From Verticillium longisporum (lineage: Eukaryota > Ascomycota > Sordariomycetes > Glomerellales > Plectosphaerellaceae), in assembly GCA_019188255.1 (NCBI GenBank), contig JAETXT010000003.1, positions 6,589,190-6,653,189 of the forward strand: DNA of 64,000 nt. Reading direction: 5' to 3'. Under the pieces are notes generated by a model, which was not told where the DNA came from, ran no database searches, and saw nothing but the letters and a program-made list of their open reading frames with translations. Numbering within the stretch: position 1 is the first letter of the stretch; every line of letters starts with the position of its first letter. The position numbers and the translations under genes are program-made. Below, piece after piece: positions 36,022-49,149 of the stretch.

Positions 36022-39000
36022 ATGAACCATCTCAGCGCCAATCCCTCCTCTGCCACGATGGACCCATCCGCCTTTATGGGCAATCCTGCCCAATTTAATC
36101 CCTCGCAATTTGCCAGCGCCCAGCAGCAACATCAGCAACAGCAGCAACAGCAGCATCAGCAACAGCAGCAGCAGCTGGTCGCCATGCAGAACGGACAAAT
36201 GCGCAATGCCTCTCCCTCTTTCCAGAACCCTGCCTATCAAACCAACCCCGTTGTTCCGTCAAAGCGACCTCGCCCTCGCGAAGACAGCCTTGCTGGGTCG
36301 CCGCGACAAAACCCAGGCATGCTACCGACTTCGCGCTCTGATACTCCCCAGCAATTTCCCGGATATCAGTCTGGTGGCATGCCGCAGCAGCACCAGCAGC
36401 AGAATACTGGCCAGCCGCAGCCATCGCCGTATAACCATCTGCAGCCAAATGGTTCCGCTAACGCGACGCCCTCGCCCATTATGGGGAGCAACATGCGCCC
36501 GGGAAGCGTCCCACAGCGAGTCGCGACTGCGTCGCCGCATCCCTTTTCTCCCAGCACTCAACAGCAATTTGGGCCACAAGCATCTCCGGTCCCATCCGAA
36601 CACAGTAGCACACCGCAACCGAATCCCTATATGCAGAACATGCAGAACATACCGCCGGGCTTCAACCAGAACTTCACGCCAACACCATCACCCGCGCGTC
36701 CTTCGCCGAACCCTAATGCTTTGACTGGAATGATGCAGCAGCAGCAGCAGCAACAGCAACAGCAACAACAACAGCAACAACAACAGCAGCAGCAGCAGCA
36801 GATGGGCGGCCAGATGCCGCAGCAGATGGGACAGATACCGAATCAGATGTTTCCCCCCAATTTGCAAGGACGCAATCCCATGGAACAACAAAAGATGGCT
36901 GCGTACCAAGCTAGACTACAACAACAACTTCAAGCGCAGGGAAACATGCAGAACATGCACCCTGGTATGCAGCAGAACATACAAATGGCAGCCCAAATGC
37001 AGGCTCAAAACCTGTCTCAGGGAAGAGGCATGGTGCCGAAGCAACCGATGCAGCCCATGCCCAATGGACAGATGCCGCAAGGTGGTATACGGCCTCAACC
37101 ACGACAACCCATGGGTCAGGATCAATTCATGAAGAGCTTATCCAAGTTCATGCATTCGAAAGGCTTACCTCTGGAGACAAATGTCGTCATTGGCAACCGA
37201 CCGGTTAACTTAATGCATCTTTTCCAGGCTGTTCAGAGTAAGGGTGGTTATAAGTCCACCACTGCCTCCAACCAATGGCCACATGTATCCAACGCCATCG
37301 GATTTCATCCTGTCCAGATACCGCAAGCGCCGTCCATGCTCAAAGATATGTACGAAAGGAACATCCTGCGGTTCGAAGAATTTTGGACTGCTCAGCAGAA
37401 CCAGCAGCGGATGATGCAGCAGCAGCAGGGTAGACAAACCCAACCCGCTCCTAGTGGCCAACCACAACCCTCGCCCGCGAAGCAAATGTCGCCGCAAGCT
37501 CAGGCTTCTCAAGGCATGATGCAGGCTGGACAGCCGCAAGCCCCGCAGGCTCCGCAGCAGCCAGCAGCTCAGCTTCAGCTTCAGCTTCAGCAGCAGCAGC
37601 AGCATCAGCATCAGCAACCGAACCCCCAGTCGCAACATCAACAGCAACATGCGCAGCAACACCAACAGCAGCCGCAAGTTTCACAATCACCACTGCCGCA
37701 ACAGCAGCAGCCGCAGCAACATACTCCGCAACCACAGCAGCAACCGCAACAGCCAAAACCACCCCACATAGGCTCCATGCAAGGTCAGGCGCAGCTCAAA
37801 CAACCACCTTTCGTCGGCCCACAGGGTATGAATGGGAGCACTGCACACCAAGGCCAGGCACAGTTAGGCCTTGCAACCAGCACGCCGGGACAACATCGGA
37901 ACAGCCTCCCGAGAGGCATTGAGCCGGTCGTGGGCGCAGGCCAATTGAATGCACCTGGGCCTTTCCCAGCTGCATCGCCTGCGCATGCCGACCAGACCCC
38001 TTCTCTCCCTACACAGCCCGACGCACTTGCTGGACCCTCACGCTCTTCTGGCAAGACGAATTTGCCAAAGCTTGTGCGTCTTGCGGCTGCTTCAGATGCA
38101 TACCCCGGTGATGTTCGGCTCCCCCAGCCTGATGCATTTGGAGGCTTCAAGCTGGCCCAAGTTGATATAAAAGGCATGATGATTGAACAGCTCAAGCCTG
38201 ATGTTCCAGGCGTATGGGAGCTGGGCCTGGTCGATCTCCAAGCCTTGACGCGCAGTATCGAGTCGGGAATTCATGGTGAAGTGCGCCTGGCGCTCGACAC
38301 GCTTGCTACCGTTACACAAACTCCACCGAAAGACTCGAAAGACCCCCTCTTCATTCAGTTGAAGTCATGTGAGGAGCTTGTTGAAGCACTTGTGGAATGC
38401 GCCGAGGAGCAGCTGGAGCAACTTGCAGAGAACACAGTCGAAGTATCTGACGACATACAGTTGGCGGCATATGAAGACGTTGCGCGAGCCTGTTGGGTTG
38501 ATCGACTAAACGTTCGCAAACTTCCCGAATTTGCCACCCCGGAGTATGACCTCGACAGAGCCGTAGACCGCTTGACGTGTATTTTCACAATCCTACGGAA
38601 TCTCTCATTCGAACCAGAAGTTGAGCCTACGCGCACATCCCCACAACCACCGTTTGGGCCGCACCATAATCATCAAGTCTTGGCAGACGAGTCTGTCATT
38701 AAACTCGTCTGTGATATGATACGCTATCTCGGCACCCGGAATATGCTGCTCCGGACGCACGCCAACACGCTGGAATTCATGAAGGACGCAATTACTCTGT
38801 TATCCAACATTGCGGGTGCAGTAGAAATCCCAGGGCGCGAGCAAGCGCTGTGCTTGCTGCATTTCTTGCTCGCTTTCGCACCTGGACCGGGGCCATCAAT
38901 CCGTGACGATCGACTGTATTTCCCCCTTTCGAACCTGCGCTCCAACCATATCTCTTCCACGCCGTCGACGCTCTAGCCAAGTTCCTCGCCCGCGATGAGC

Positions 39001-39563
39001 CTAATCGGACATTTTACAAGACCATATTCGCTCTGGACGCTGGAAGCACGACACCCTACGAGCTTTTGACCAAGACGTTCGCTCTAGCGATCTCAGTGGT
39101 TCCTATCCAGTTATCCGAGGGTCAACTGAACCGAGCGGTTATGTCGCCTAAGCTGCGCATTGCTATCGAGAACCGCGCGCCGTTGCTCATGCAGGGACTG
39201 TTGGCTGCAGGGATCCTAGCATCTCTGGCACCAAGCTACGAGAGCGGTGTCGCCAGAGCCTGGCTATCCAACGGGGATGGTTTTGCAGAGGCGTTGTACT
39301 TCCTTGTCCAAGTCCTCAGTCATCAGTACGAACAGTCCAGTGCCGGCCGTGACCAGGACTTTCCCTACATAGTGGCACTTAGCGTGTCTCTCTTGCGAAA
39401 ACTGGGCGAACGCGCCTTCGACCCTACCGATCCTTCAGCACTCCCGGCCAACGCTCTGCCCTCTGCCGAAAGCGTTTTCGGCATCATGTCAATGAAGTCG
39501 TCGGAGTGGGCACGGGACGGGATTATTCGGGACCTGACGGCGTATGCCGACCTGCATCGATAA
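36022..39563 (+). CDS. swi1: SWI/SNF chromatin-remodelling complex ARID subunit (Swi1 type)
   Basis: With one base restored in the C5 run at 38922-38926 the gene encodes about 1180 aa. Residues 1-360 are Gln/Pro/Met/Asn-rich, with a long polyglutamine tract at about 239-262. An ARID DNA-binding domain lies at about 362-455 (DQFMKSLSKFMHSKGLPLE, then FQAVQSKGGYKS and WPHVSNAIGF). A second Gln-rich region follows to about 620. The C-terminal 500 residues are the conserved helical Swi1/BAF250 region (LPKLVRLAAASDAYPGDV, ANTLEFMKDAITLLSNI). After the break, YLFHAVDALAKFLARDEPNR and ELLTKTFALAISVVPI continue this domain, so the break is not a natural end. The upstream in-frame sequence from 35905 has no ATG but encodes AWINDAASTNHN, which may be a spliced first exon, so the true start could lie further upstream. 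Confidence 0.87.
36735..36800 (+). repeat. CAG/CAA trinucleotide repeat encoding polyglutamine
   Basis: A run of 22 CAG and CAA codons inside swi1 encodes uninterrupted Gln. The mixed codons would slow expansion. Shorter Gln-rich tracts occur at about 36121-36175 and 37556-37760. Confidence 0.9.
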
Positions 39564-40095
39564 GCCGCGGTGTTGTGGACCAATTGATGCCTCCTACATG
39601 GCGCAGCACTGGCACAGATGGGGGTTGCGAAAGCTGAGGGCGAAGTAGAATTGGAGAAGAAGAAAAAAGGCGCGGATGTACATCAATTGTGGTGCGAATC
39701 ATACCTGGCTGACCCAGGTTGTATCTTGTATCTCTTGTTGTAAGTTGTTAAAGCTAGTTGTAGGACGGCGGCGCAATGGTTTGTGCACAGGCTCTTTTCT
39801 ACAGCATAACCAGGGCCGGGCTTCGATAGAAAATACCCTTGAAGTGCTTCATGTCATCTACCATCACGTTACATGCACATCTTGTTCCCATCCTGTTCCC
39901 ATTTAATGTACAGTCTACAATTATCTAATCGTACAAACCCGAAGATTGTTGTCTCTGCAGGTGTAATCTGATGCCTTAAGAAGTCGACTTTCTGGCCCCT
40001 CTTTGGACTGTCCAGACCTCAGATCTTTTCGTCAACACTTATAACCGATGAAAGCGTAGTGTGTTCACTTCTCCATATGTTTAACCCGCATTCTA
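39564..40095. other. Convergent 3' region between swi1 and the mL49 gene
   Basis: About 530 bp between convergent stops. It is AT-richer than its surroundings and UTR-like, with no gene visible. Confidence 0.4.
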
Positions 40096-40641
40096 TTAAG
40101 GTGATGACACCTCAACAATTGTGGTGGGCTTATGAGGATCGCCAAATTCGTCAGCAAGCCACTTCTTTACTTCAGTGACATGCAGACCCTACTGTTGTTA
40201 GCTACGGCCATGCCTTCAGTGTTAAGAACTATAACCCACCTTGATTTGAACATGGTTCGTCACAGGCGATATCGTGATATCCTCCCTCGGAAGACCTGTG
40301 GCATTGGCAAGGTCCTGTGCGAAGGAACGTTTGTCACCCGCAATGCGCTTAATGACCGTAAACTTGGACTGCCCAGCAGATTTGGTGCGGGGATACACAG
40401 GGTAGTTCTTGGATGGGGTAAGGTCGACAAGGTAGGCTCGTTCAGAGGGCTTCGCAGATTCGGTGGCGTTCCGGACTATTGTTGAACCTGTCATGGGCTT
40501 TGAGGGAGGGATCGTGGTCTCGACGGCAATAGAGGTTGATGATTCATGAACCGTGGTGACAAAGCGGACGAAGAAGACGGACCGGGAAGGAGAGATGACT
40601 GGGGAGCGGGCTCGGAGTGCCCTGGCGATAAAGGCGCTCAT
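40096..40641 (-). CDS. img2: Mitochondrial large-subunit ribosomal protein mL49 (Img2)
   Basis: Two exons, 40641-40240 and 40188-40096, give 164 aa. The 51-nt intron (GTGGGT donor, AGTAG acceptor) restores a C-terminal KGLHVTEVKKWLADEFG segment that would otherwise be lost. The first 35-40 residues are rich in Arg, Ser and Ala with few acidic residues, fitting a mitochondrial targeting peptide (MSAFIARALRARSPVISPSR). The Img2/mL49 domain occupies about residues 65-164 (YLVDLTPSKNYPVYPRTKSA, SKFTVIKRIAGD, ITISPVTNHVQIK). It is a component of the mitochondrial large ribosomal subunit. The ATG at 40641 was chosen because the presequence begins there. It is divergent from the eIF3e gene. Confidence 0.9.
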
Positions 40642-41123
40642 AGTGACGGGAGAGGGATGCCGTAGCCCGGGTACTGAATGATTGCAGACGACGGGATCAA
40701 GGTCCAACTCGTTGAGGCCGAATCTCAGAAGTTTCTCTATGCTGGACTGCGCCGGTTGAACACCGGCAAATAAGATCGTGTTTCCTTTACCTACCTACCT
40801 AGGTACCTACCTAGGTGGTACCTTTAGGTAAGGTAGGTAGGCACCTTGGCACCCCGACTGTACCTGTTGCCCCACTTTAAGATCAACAGAGCCCGGAGAA
40901 ACACCGGCACGCAGTCGAACCCCCACCAATATTGCGTTTGGCAAAAAAAGGCCCAAAACTCAGTCTCTGCCCCTCCTACGACGACGACGCCAGCAGGATC
41001 GCCATCTGTCCACTCCAAGCGACGACCATCACCGACGCTGTTCCCCTCCTCCCGACCGATAAGATTCTTTTCATAGGACGAAAGACTTTTCCACTTTCCC
41101 GAACTCACGTATATCGGCCCAAC
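40642..41123. promoter_or_regulatory. Divergent promoter img2/eIF3e with TACCTAGGTA palindromes
   Basis: 482 bp. At 40788-40844 there are CTACCTACCTAGGTACC followed by TACCTAGGTGGTACC and TTAGGTAAGGTAGGTAGG: nested inverted repeats made of ACCTA and TAGGT units. A CT-rich stretch precedes the eIF3e ATG. Confidence 0.6.
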
Positions 41124-42496
41124 ATGGAGGATATTTATGCAGCCCTCGATGGCGAGAACATCCTCCCCAAGCTTGCCTCGCAGCTCAGCAGACATCTGCT
41201 GTTTCCACTCGTCGAATTCGAGGCGGGTAGAGCTGAGGACAGCGGAAACGAGGAGAAGGCTAGGCAGATCTTGAACGGCAAGCTCAAGCTGCTGCAGGAC
41301 ACCAACATGGCCGACTACGTCGCCGAACTCTACAAAGAAGTGCACAATGTGAACGAGGCGCCTGCCGAGTACGCCAAGAAGCGCAACGATGTCATTGCCC
41401 AGCTTGAGAAGTACGAGCAAGAGACGGCCCGCATCTCGGAACTCCTGACACGCGAGGATGTCGTGGGACAGCTGCGCAGCGACAAGGTGGCCAACTTAGA
41501 GTTCTTGAAAAAGGACCACGAGGTGTGTCTGTGAAGCAATGTGACGATCAGCGGCAAATACTCATTCTCCTTTTTTAGGTCACTATTGAGATGGTCGATT
41601 CTTTGTACGACTTTGGCCAATTTCAGTTCCGTTGCGGCAACTATGGCGCTGCTGCAGACCTGCTCTATCAGTTCCGCGTTCTCTCCACGGATAACGACAA
41701 GGTGGCACAGGCGACATGGGGAAAACTGGCATCCGAGATTCTGACGACGAACTGGGACTCGGCTGTTGAGGAGTTGATGAAAGTCAAAGAGAGCATCGAC
41801 ACAAAACTCTTCAGCAACCCCCGCGCTCAGCTTGACCACCGCACCATGCTGGTCCACTGGGCTCTCTTCCCTCTCTTCAACTCTGAAGCTGCGCGCGAGC
41901 CCATTCTCGACCTCTTCTTCACTGCCCCTTTCATCAACACAATCCAAACGTCGTGCCCCTGGATTCTGCGATACCTGATTGCCGCCGTTATCACCGGTCG
42001 CTCCCGCAGCCGCAACTCGAGCCAGCACCAGAAGCAGATGAAGGATGTCGTCCGCTATGTGCGGCAGGAAGCCTACGAGTATAGCGACCCTATCACTGAA
42101 TTCATCTCGGCTCTCTACATTGCCCACGACTTCAACGCCGCTCGCGAAGCCCTCGCTCGTGCGGAGGAGGTCTGCCGAGGTGACTTCTTCCTCGGCGCGA
42201 CAGCGGATGCCTTTGTCGACGCTGCGCGCCACCTCATCTGCGAGAGCTACTGCAAGATCTTTAGCCGGATGAACATTCGCGACCTCTCTGCCAAGCTTGG
42301 CCTCAACCCCGATGACGGCGAGAAGTGGATCGTCAACCTCATTCGCGAAACCCGCCTCGATGCCAAGATCGACTCGCGCGAGGGTACTGTCGTCATGAAC
42401 CACCCGCCTAACAACGTTTACCAACAGGTTATCGAGAAGACGAAGGGTGGGTTCTTCCGGACGCAGGTACTCAACGCCGCTGTTTCCAAGTCGTGA
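41124..42496 (+). CDS. eif3e: Eukaryotic translation initiation factor 3 subunit E (eIF3e/Int6)
   Basis: Two exons, 41124-41522 and 41579-42496, give 438 aa, the normal size. The 56-nt intron has a GTGTGT donor and a T-rich TTTTTTAG acceptor. The N-terminal eIF3e domain is at about 5-137 ([38 protein letters not shown]). The PCI domain occupies about 230-400 ([56 protein letters not shown]), ending with [21 protein letters not shown]. The protein is part of eIF3, which organises the 43S pre-initiation complex in the cytoplasm. Budding yeast lacks this subunit, while filamentous fungi and fission yeast keep it. The 5' leader is long and CT-rich. Confidence 0.95.
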
Positions 42497-43096
42497 ACGA
42501 TGACTTCCCCACTAGCATCACATCAGTACAATGTGAGCCACGGGGTGCGCGCAGCTGTAACGAGACTACCATGTCGTGGAGCCCTCAGCTAGCGTGCGCG
42601 AGCATACTTTCATCCGGATGTTCTAAAGCGGCGTCCGAGTGTTCACCAGGGCGAATGACGAATTAAAAGTGGAGGGGGCGGAGAAGGGAGGCAAGCCTAA
42701 AATGACTTGCTTACATCACATGGCATGGCGTTCGGGTACGAAAGGGACGGCGGGCGGATGACGGTGAGGATCAGTCACCTACACGGGTAAGGTAAGGGCA
42801 TGCTTAGCATAGATGATCAGTTCCCTGCTCATTGGCTAGGTCGTTGCGCGTACGCGCGCATGGCCAGGTACGTCTTATCTCTCACTTGCCCCGCCGGCTT
42901 TTGTTTTGAGCTGTAGAAATGGAATGATTTAATACCATGACAACGCGTCGTGCAAGGTGCGTTTGATCATGAGTTTCAAGTGATGTGAAGCAAGTAGAAT
43001 TTTGCTCCTAGCTTGTCATAACTATTCCTCGCGCGTCATTGTAAAGAAGTCGGCGAAATCTGGGATTTCATTTTGCCCAAACTCCAGCGGTGGATG
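42497..43096. other. Convergent 3' region between eIF3e and apc1
   Basis: 600 bp between convergent stops, with no open frame of note. It contains ACGGGTAAGGTAAGG near 42783 and GTACGCGCGCATGG near 42850, and otherwise looks like UTR sequence. Confidence 0.4.
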
Positions 43097-46000
43097 TTAG
43101 CCCGCGACGTTTTCCCTCGCAGCAAGAAAGACCTGTCCCTTGAGAGCCTCAATAACGCTGTTCCGTATCCACCAGCCTTCCTCCTTTGCCTCCTCCTTAG
43201 CCTCCTCGCCTTCATGTTTCTCCTGCCGCTGCCCTGGCGCCTGTAACCCATTGGCAACAGTAGACGCGACCTTCGGGGTTACCGCTCGATCTCGAACATC
43301 CGCCCATCCGAATAAGAGCTTGAGGCCTTGCAATCTCTCCCGTGAAAAGCTTTTGGCACTTTGTTCCAGAACGAGGCGTGTATCAACAGCAGAAGTAACG
43401 GTCACGCTCCCATCCATAGCAGCGTTACCATCGAGCACGAGCCCCTGCTCAGCACGAGAGAGGCCTTGCAATGCTTCGGCGCGGAAGATCCACACCAAAG
43501 GGTCGTGTTGGCCCCCGCCATGCGTAGCGTCCGCCAAGGAGCTGCGCCCCAGTGCACGGAGCGTAGCAGAGAAAGGAGCCTCGAGAGGGGGACGTCTCTT
43601 GAGGAACAAGCTCGGGTTCTTGGCAATCGTTGCCATAAGCGTCGCATCGCTTTTCAAGTCCAGTTCTACGTCCCAAAAGTCCGGACCAGCATTAGTGCGA
43701 AGAGACGCGATATCTGACAGTGGTGGTAATAGACAGGGGGTGGTACGAATTAGAACGTCGTGGTCCGGATTTGATGATGACGAGTGAGCCGAGGGATATC
43801 TCATGCGTATATGGACAGGGACGTTGATGGGCTGCCCTGTTGCGACATCTTTAGCCACTAGACATCTCGGGTCGGTTGCGAGGACCCAGAAGTGACGGAA
43901 AGCTTGCAGATGCGCGCGGTTGTCCATCACCGATATTGGGAGCACGGGGTAGAAAGCTACCAATAGACAACCGACAGCAAGATCGCTGGTACCGAATGTT
44001 GTTGTACCACAACCAAGAAACAGTGCTCCAATAGCAAGGTGTGCTGCCAGATGCGAGCCATAAGGAGTGCTGGAGTCATTACGACCATGTAAAGATCGTA
44101 AGCGTCGCAGCACAACCAAATCACCTGTACCAGCCATGACGATGGATGCCGACAGAGCGAGGATATCTTGGCACATACGTGCGTTTGAGCGTGCAAGCTC
44201 CTCATCGTAAACTGGCCGATCGAATTGTGGGACTCGTTTCGTAGAGACAATACGCGAGACACGCATGAACTGATCGAGGTAGTGAATGAGGATATCGCGA
44301 GCTTTCAGCGAGCCACTTCCGGCGAATCGCAATGCTAAAGAGAAGCAAAGACCTGCGAGGATGCTGAAAAAAGGGAGATCAGTGCTCTTCAAGATTATAG
44401 TCCCAGTCAATCTATGGCGGAAGCGGAACGGCGTGGGTAAACTTTGCGCGATCCACTCGAATGAAGGCTCAATCTGACTCCAAAGAATCAAATTCTTTGC
44501 GACAGTACGCAAGAGAAGGATGTCTGGACGAATGTAGTCGAATTGCACGATCGATTCCGGCACATCGATCTTACGCGCCACGATGTGGTCCTCCGACTTC
44601 ATGAAGATAAGGGCGAGAGCCATGACTGCGCCTGCGGCAGCACGATCCAGAACTTGCACCATCTCAACCTTCTTGTTCGCCGTTGCAATGCCGATGAGCT
44701 TTTCGGTGAGTCTCATATCATGGAGCCCCTTGAGGTCTTTGCCTTTGCCAAGGTTGATGAATCCAAGCGAAAACCCAGCAGCAAGGCGGTAACACTCGCT
44801 CCTCAGGGGCTCAGGGCTTTCGTCCTCACCAACATGCTCGATTTCGGACATCATGATCTCGCTCATCCGCCGATGTTGGCTACCGCAATAGAGAAGACCG
44901 ATGCCTATGATGCCGGTCGTCTGGGTTAGGGGCGAGATGTTCAGCTCAGCTGCTCCGCGTGGAAGCATACGCGTGACGTGTACCGACAGGAGACGTGTGA
45001 TGAGAGAATCCATAGTACCTAGGTACGATGCAGCAAGTCCGAGAAGTAGCCCAATCGAGGTCATGGTGTGCTTTGGTGTCAAATACTTGAAAGCGACCCA
45101 TTTCGCAACGTCTTTGAGGTGACCATTCAGACCAAGAGCTAATAAAAACCCTGCATGGCGATTGTTGAGATCCTGACCAGGTTTATTGTATAAAATCCAG
45201 GATGTATCGATACCCTTAGCCTGTGAGGATATAGCCAAGCCGGCGGCCACCCCTTGGTGGAAGAAGCCCCAGCAGACCTTTTCCTCTGTGAACTGTGATC
45301 TGTCCACGCCCACAGTGACATTCGTTGGACGCACGATACAATTGAGGTTGAAACCTCCGATGTGGAACTTTTGTGTCAACAAGGGATATCGTAGACCATA
45401 ATAAAGAAGGGCACGACCAGCTGGAATTGCCAACGTGCCTGTAGCAACCCTCGAGACCAGCTCTTTCTGCTTCTCGAGATACTGACTTTCGGTCCAACCA
45501 GGCTCAGGGTCCAGGCGGACGACACGTGGTCTGTGCGTGGACAGGAGGTCCTGCGCTTCGTTGAGGCGTCTGTCCTCCTTGAATAAAGCTCTGATGACTG
45601 CTTGCCTCTCGGTACCCTCGCCGTCATCATAGCCGGCAGAGTTGAACTCATCAAGAGTTTGGCAAATGGTCCGGAAATCCCAGGAGGCGATGTGAATGGG
45701 GGCCTGCGGAGGGTTAGCAAAACCAGCAAGGCTCGAGGGCTGCAAAGAACGAACAGTAATGTTGAACGGCCGTTGTTGGAGCTTCATGTTAGGTTCATAC
45801 ATTAGTGTGATGTCGCTGCGACTCACCAGCTTCAGCATGTCCTTCGACCATGAGGACGGAGGTCGTGCCTGGCAGCTGGCTATAGCGTCACGCAGGGGCG
45901 TCAAAATGGCCTCCGGTAGCGTTTCCAACACGCGGACATCAATTCCCGAGCTATGCATGGCCTCGACAATCCCAACCGCATCATTTCTCGCGCGAAGCTT

Positions 46001-49000
46001 GGAAAAAAAGCCCTTGAACATATGGGTTCTCGGTGTCATCAAGTCCCACCGTGTATCAGTTGGAGATTGTCGACTAGAGTCTGGTACCCCTTTGTGGCGT
46101 GCAAAAGCTAGTGTCAGGAAATCTGTCCTCTCACCACCAGTGAGGTTGGTGCTAATCCATTCAATAACATCATAGGACTTGCCCATCGACTGCGGCTGTG
46201 GTATCTCGATAGCGAGAACTGATAAGTTAGCAATAGTCAAGCATGCCAGTTACAAAGACGTACCGTTGTCATATCGATTTTCCAGTTCCTCTTGAAGACC
46301 CATCTCGTAATATGAGGCATATTCGTGCCACCTCAGCCAGCGTGCAATCTGCGCCATCAAGACGCGAAGCTCCGCAATACCAGGGGTTGCATATTCTGGA
46401 GTGGAAGTGTCCAGCTTTTGTTCTTCGAGTAGAAGGTGTAATCCGATAAAAAAGGCCCAGACTGCACTGTACGAATTCTCCGTATTCTGGAGGATTGCTG
46501 ATGATAACGCAAATGCAGTCCTTGGTACATCCCCTTCGATGCTTGATGCGAGGTATGCTTTGGTATACTGAATGTGCGTTGGCAGAAATTTGCAATCAAC
46601 AAAGTCGCCCTTGGTGTCTAGATCATCGTCATGGTCCGAAGTCCAGTCCCAGCCTCGGTTCTGCTGCCATATCGGGCAGCCAAGGGCATTGGGTGTCTCA
46701 TGCAGCTGCAGTGAACGCCAGTCCTCAATGTTGTTCATGGAGCCAAATGAGCCTGAAGGGGGTCGTCTGCGACCCTTGACCGGCCTCCGCGGAGTTGGGA
46801 CAGCTGCCTCAGCGCCTCCCAAGACAAGGAAGATAGACAGGATATGAATCACGAGGGCCGACCATTCGGTATCCGCCACCTGCATATCTTCTGCCTGTAG
46901 CCACATCATGGCTTGCCACCAGCCTGGTAATATTTTCTTGGATTGAGACGAGGGCAGAACGCTGCGGCATGCATCAAGAACCTTGCGAGCCAAAGGATTG
47001 CGGGGTTGCAGCTGAATCTGGATTTGGTGATGACGCCTCTCAGCGTCCACAACATCCACAATGCCACCCATGCGAGAGTATCGAAGAGCACGGATGATGC
47101 CATTCGCCGTATCTAGTGCTTCAGACCTTCGCTGTCGTACATCTCGATCGATGACACGACCGATGTATTGAAGGCTGCGCTCGTTCTCGAGTAGCAATCG
47201 AGGAAGAGTAATGGGTGTTTTCTCCAGCCATGGCGCCTGAATACTGAGCTCGCGTCGTCCATCATTGCCCTCGGATAGTATGAGTATCGCCGAAAGATCG
47301 CCGTCCACAACTTTACAAGCATCAACAACGGGATGTGCTCGTCGCAGCTGGCCACAGGTAACTCGAAGGGTGTTCGAGTGAATTTCAGGAATTTGGCCTG
47401 ATCGGGGTGGAACCAGAAATTGCCCACCCTTGTGTATGTCGATTGTAAGAAGTTGCAACCTCTTGTCCACTGCATCTTGGATGCCAAGAATGAGCTCGCT
47501 TCTCTGATTATCATCAACGGAGAGCTTGGGGCTCGAAAGAATAAAGACACTGCTCTGATACCGCGCAGGCTGACTCGATACGGAGTACCGAACGTTGGAG
47601 CTGTCAACATCAATGGTGTGAACCTTGGTAAACACCACTTCTTGTGCCAATCCGTCACAGTCGTGATCATCTAGACCCATGCCGTGGAAGCCTTCAAAGT
47701 CACCTCCTGCTCGCAGCTCGTCAAGAACATTGTCGATGGGAGCCTCGAGTAAGCTACCTAAGCTAGGGTGGATGGTCTGGTTGTAGTTGAGAGAGTGGCG
47801 GCCTCCTTGGTTGCCAAAAGAGTCCCTCATCGAGCTGCCGAGATTTGGCATCAGCTGCTGTTCTGAAAAGGCGGATCGTTCTTGTGACGCGGAAAGATCA
47901 GCACGAGCTAACATGGAGCTGACTCTGCGTGACTGTCTTCGAGTGGCGCCTCCGTCTTTATCCGCATTCAGAGAGCTAACAAAATCAAGAGGCTTTTCCG
48001 ATTGTTCAGTCCTCTCAAGTCTCTCAAGTCTTTCGCTTTTCCTCTGCCGCTTCCCTGGCAAGGGCGCGCCAAAGCTTTCCCTGAGGTTAACCTGAATCGG
48101 TGTAGAAGTCCCACTGGCAAATTGTGGCTGCATCGAGCTGCGGCGTCTGTTTGCTGCGATATCGCTCTTATTGCTACTGTGGACAGGATCATCGCCATTC
48201 TTGTTGTACGATAACCTCCATAACGTGTACGTATTTGCTTCTCTATTGACCGTAACGGCGAGGATAAGTGGGTCGTTTTTCGGCGACTGCAGTGAGCTTG
48301 GAAGCTGTATTTCCTCGATGTGAAGGATCTCTTCGGCAGGGTCTAGAAGATATGGCGACTTGGAAGTTCTTCTTCTTGTTGCTGCCCGTTGCGCTGATTG
48401 AGAATCTGTAACGACGAGACCAATATCTTGTAGTGGGTCCATCAGAGTCACCAGCCTCGGCCACTTAGATTGTGATTTCCCCAGGGGGACCTCCCACATA
48501 TCTTCTAGTGTCGAATCTAGCCTTAGAGGTAGGCTTCTGGGGTTTCCCAGGCCTTCTATCGAAAAAGTGGTTTGCTGTGAACCCCGTAGAGATGGAGCTG
48601 TGATCTGGGAGGAAACGAACGAGTTTGGAGGAACCTTGGGGAACTTAAGTGATACCGGTATGTTGTTCTCAGTGTGATGCTTCCTTTGTATGATGACGCC
48701 CTGCGGCGCAGCGCAGGCGGCCTCAACCTCGAAAGGCATATGGATGACATGGCTGGCCCCTGAGACAAAATGAAGGTGGGCTTGGGTTTTGAGAAATACG
48801 ATCAAAGCCTTGGACGGCTTTTGGAGGTGTCCGGTGGTATTGAAGACCTCTTCTTGTTCTTGGGCTTTCGTAGCTCATCATATGCGGGGAAGTATGCTAG
48901 CAGTGCCTGCGTGACGGGTTCGTTCTCGAGGTCAAATTTATAAGACTTTCGGAATATTCCACCTCGGCTCCATACGACACACGTCTTGGTCACGAGGAGT

Positions 49001-49149
49001 TCGTCTTCCACAGCAGGCGTGTCGCGCTTGTCGGTGTTTATTTCCCAATGCAATGAAGAAAGGTTGGTGCTCTGCGGATGACCAAGTTCCTCAATTGTAC
49101 GATGTAGTGCGGTCGGTTGGTGCAGTCCCAGAGACTTTACCGACGCCAT
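43097..49149 (-). CDS. apc1: Anaphase-promoting complex subunit 1 (Apc1/BimE)
   Basis: Two exons, 49149-46264 and 46218-43097, plus one base restored in the T4 run at 48819-48822 (A4 in the mRNA), give 2002 aa; Aspergillus BimE has a similar size. The intron is only 45 nt (GTACGT, GCTAAC, ATCAG). The N-terminal half is the Apc1 beta-propeller region (SKALIVFLKTQAHLHFVSG, HMPFEVEAACAAPQG). The C-terminal half carries the proteasome/cyclosome repeats at about 1335-1780 (HAGFLLALGLNGHLKD, SIGLLLGLAASYLGT, HLAAHLAIGALFLGCG, AVGCLLVAFYPVLP). Apc1 is the scaffold of the ubiquitin ligase that triggers anaphase, so the frame break is almost surely an assembly error. A possible 87-nt in-frame intron (45826-45740) also has good splice sites; I left it as coding because it carries the conserved LVSRSD motif. 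It is divergent from vps41. Confidence 0.92.

Noticed and set aside
36110..37762. Long open frames on the other strands of the swi1 gene (poly-Leu, poly-Ala, poly-Ser)
   Set aside because: They are shadows of the CAG/CAA repeats in the real polyglutamine frame.
45740..45826. Possible 87-nt intron in apc1 (GTGAGT, CCTAAC, TTTGCAG)
   Set aside because: The splice sites are good, but the segment is open, a multiple of three, and carries LVSRSD, which fits the conserved Apc1 segment; kept as coding with doubt.
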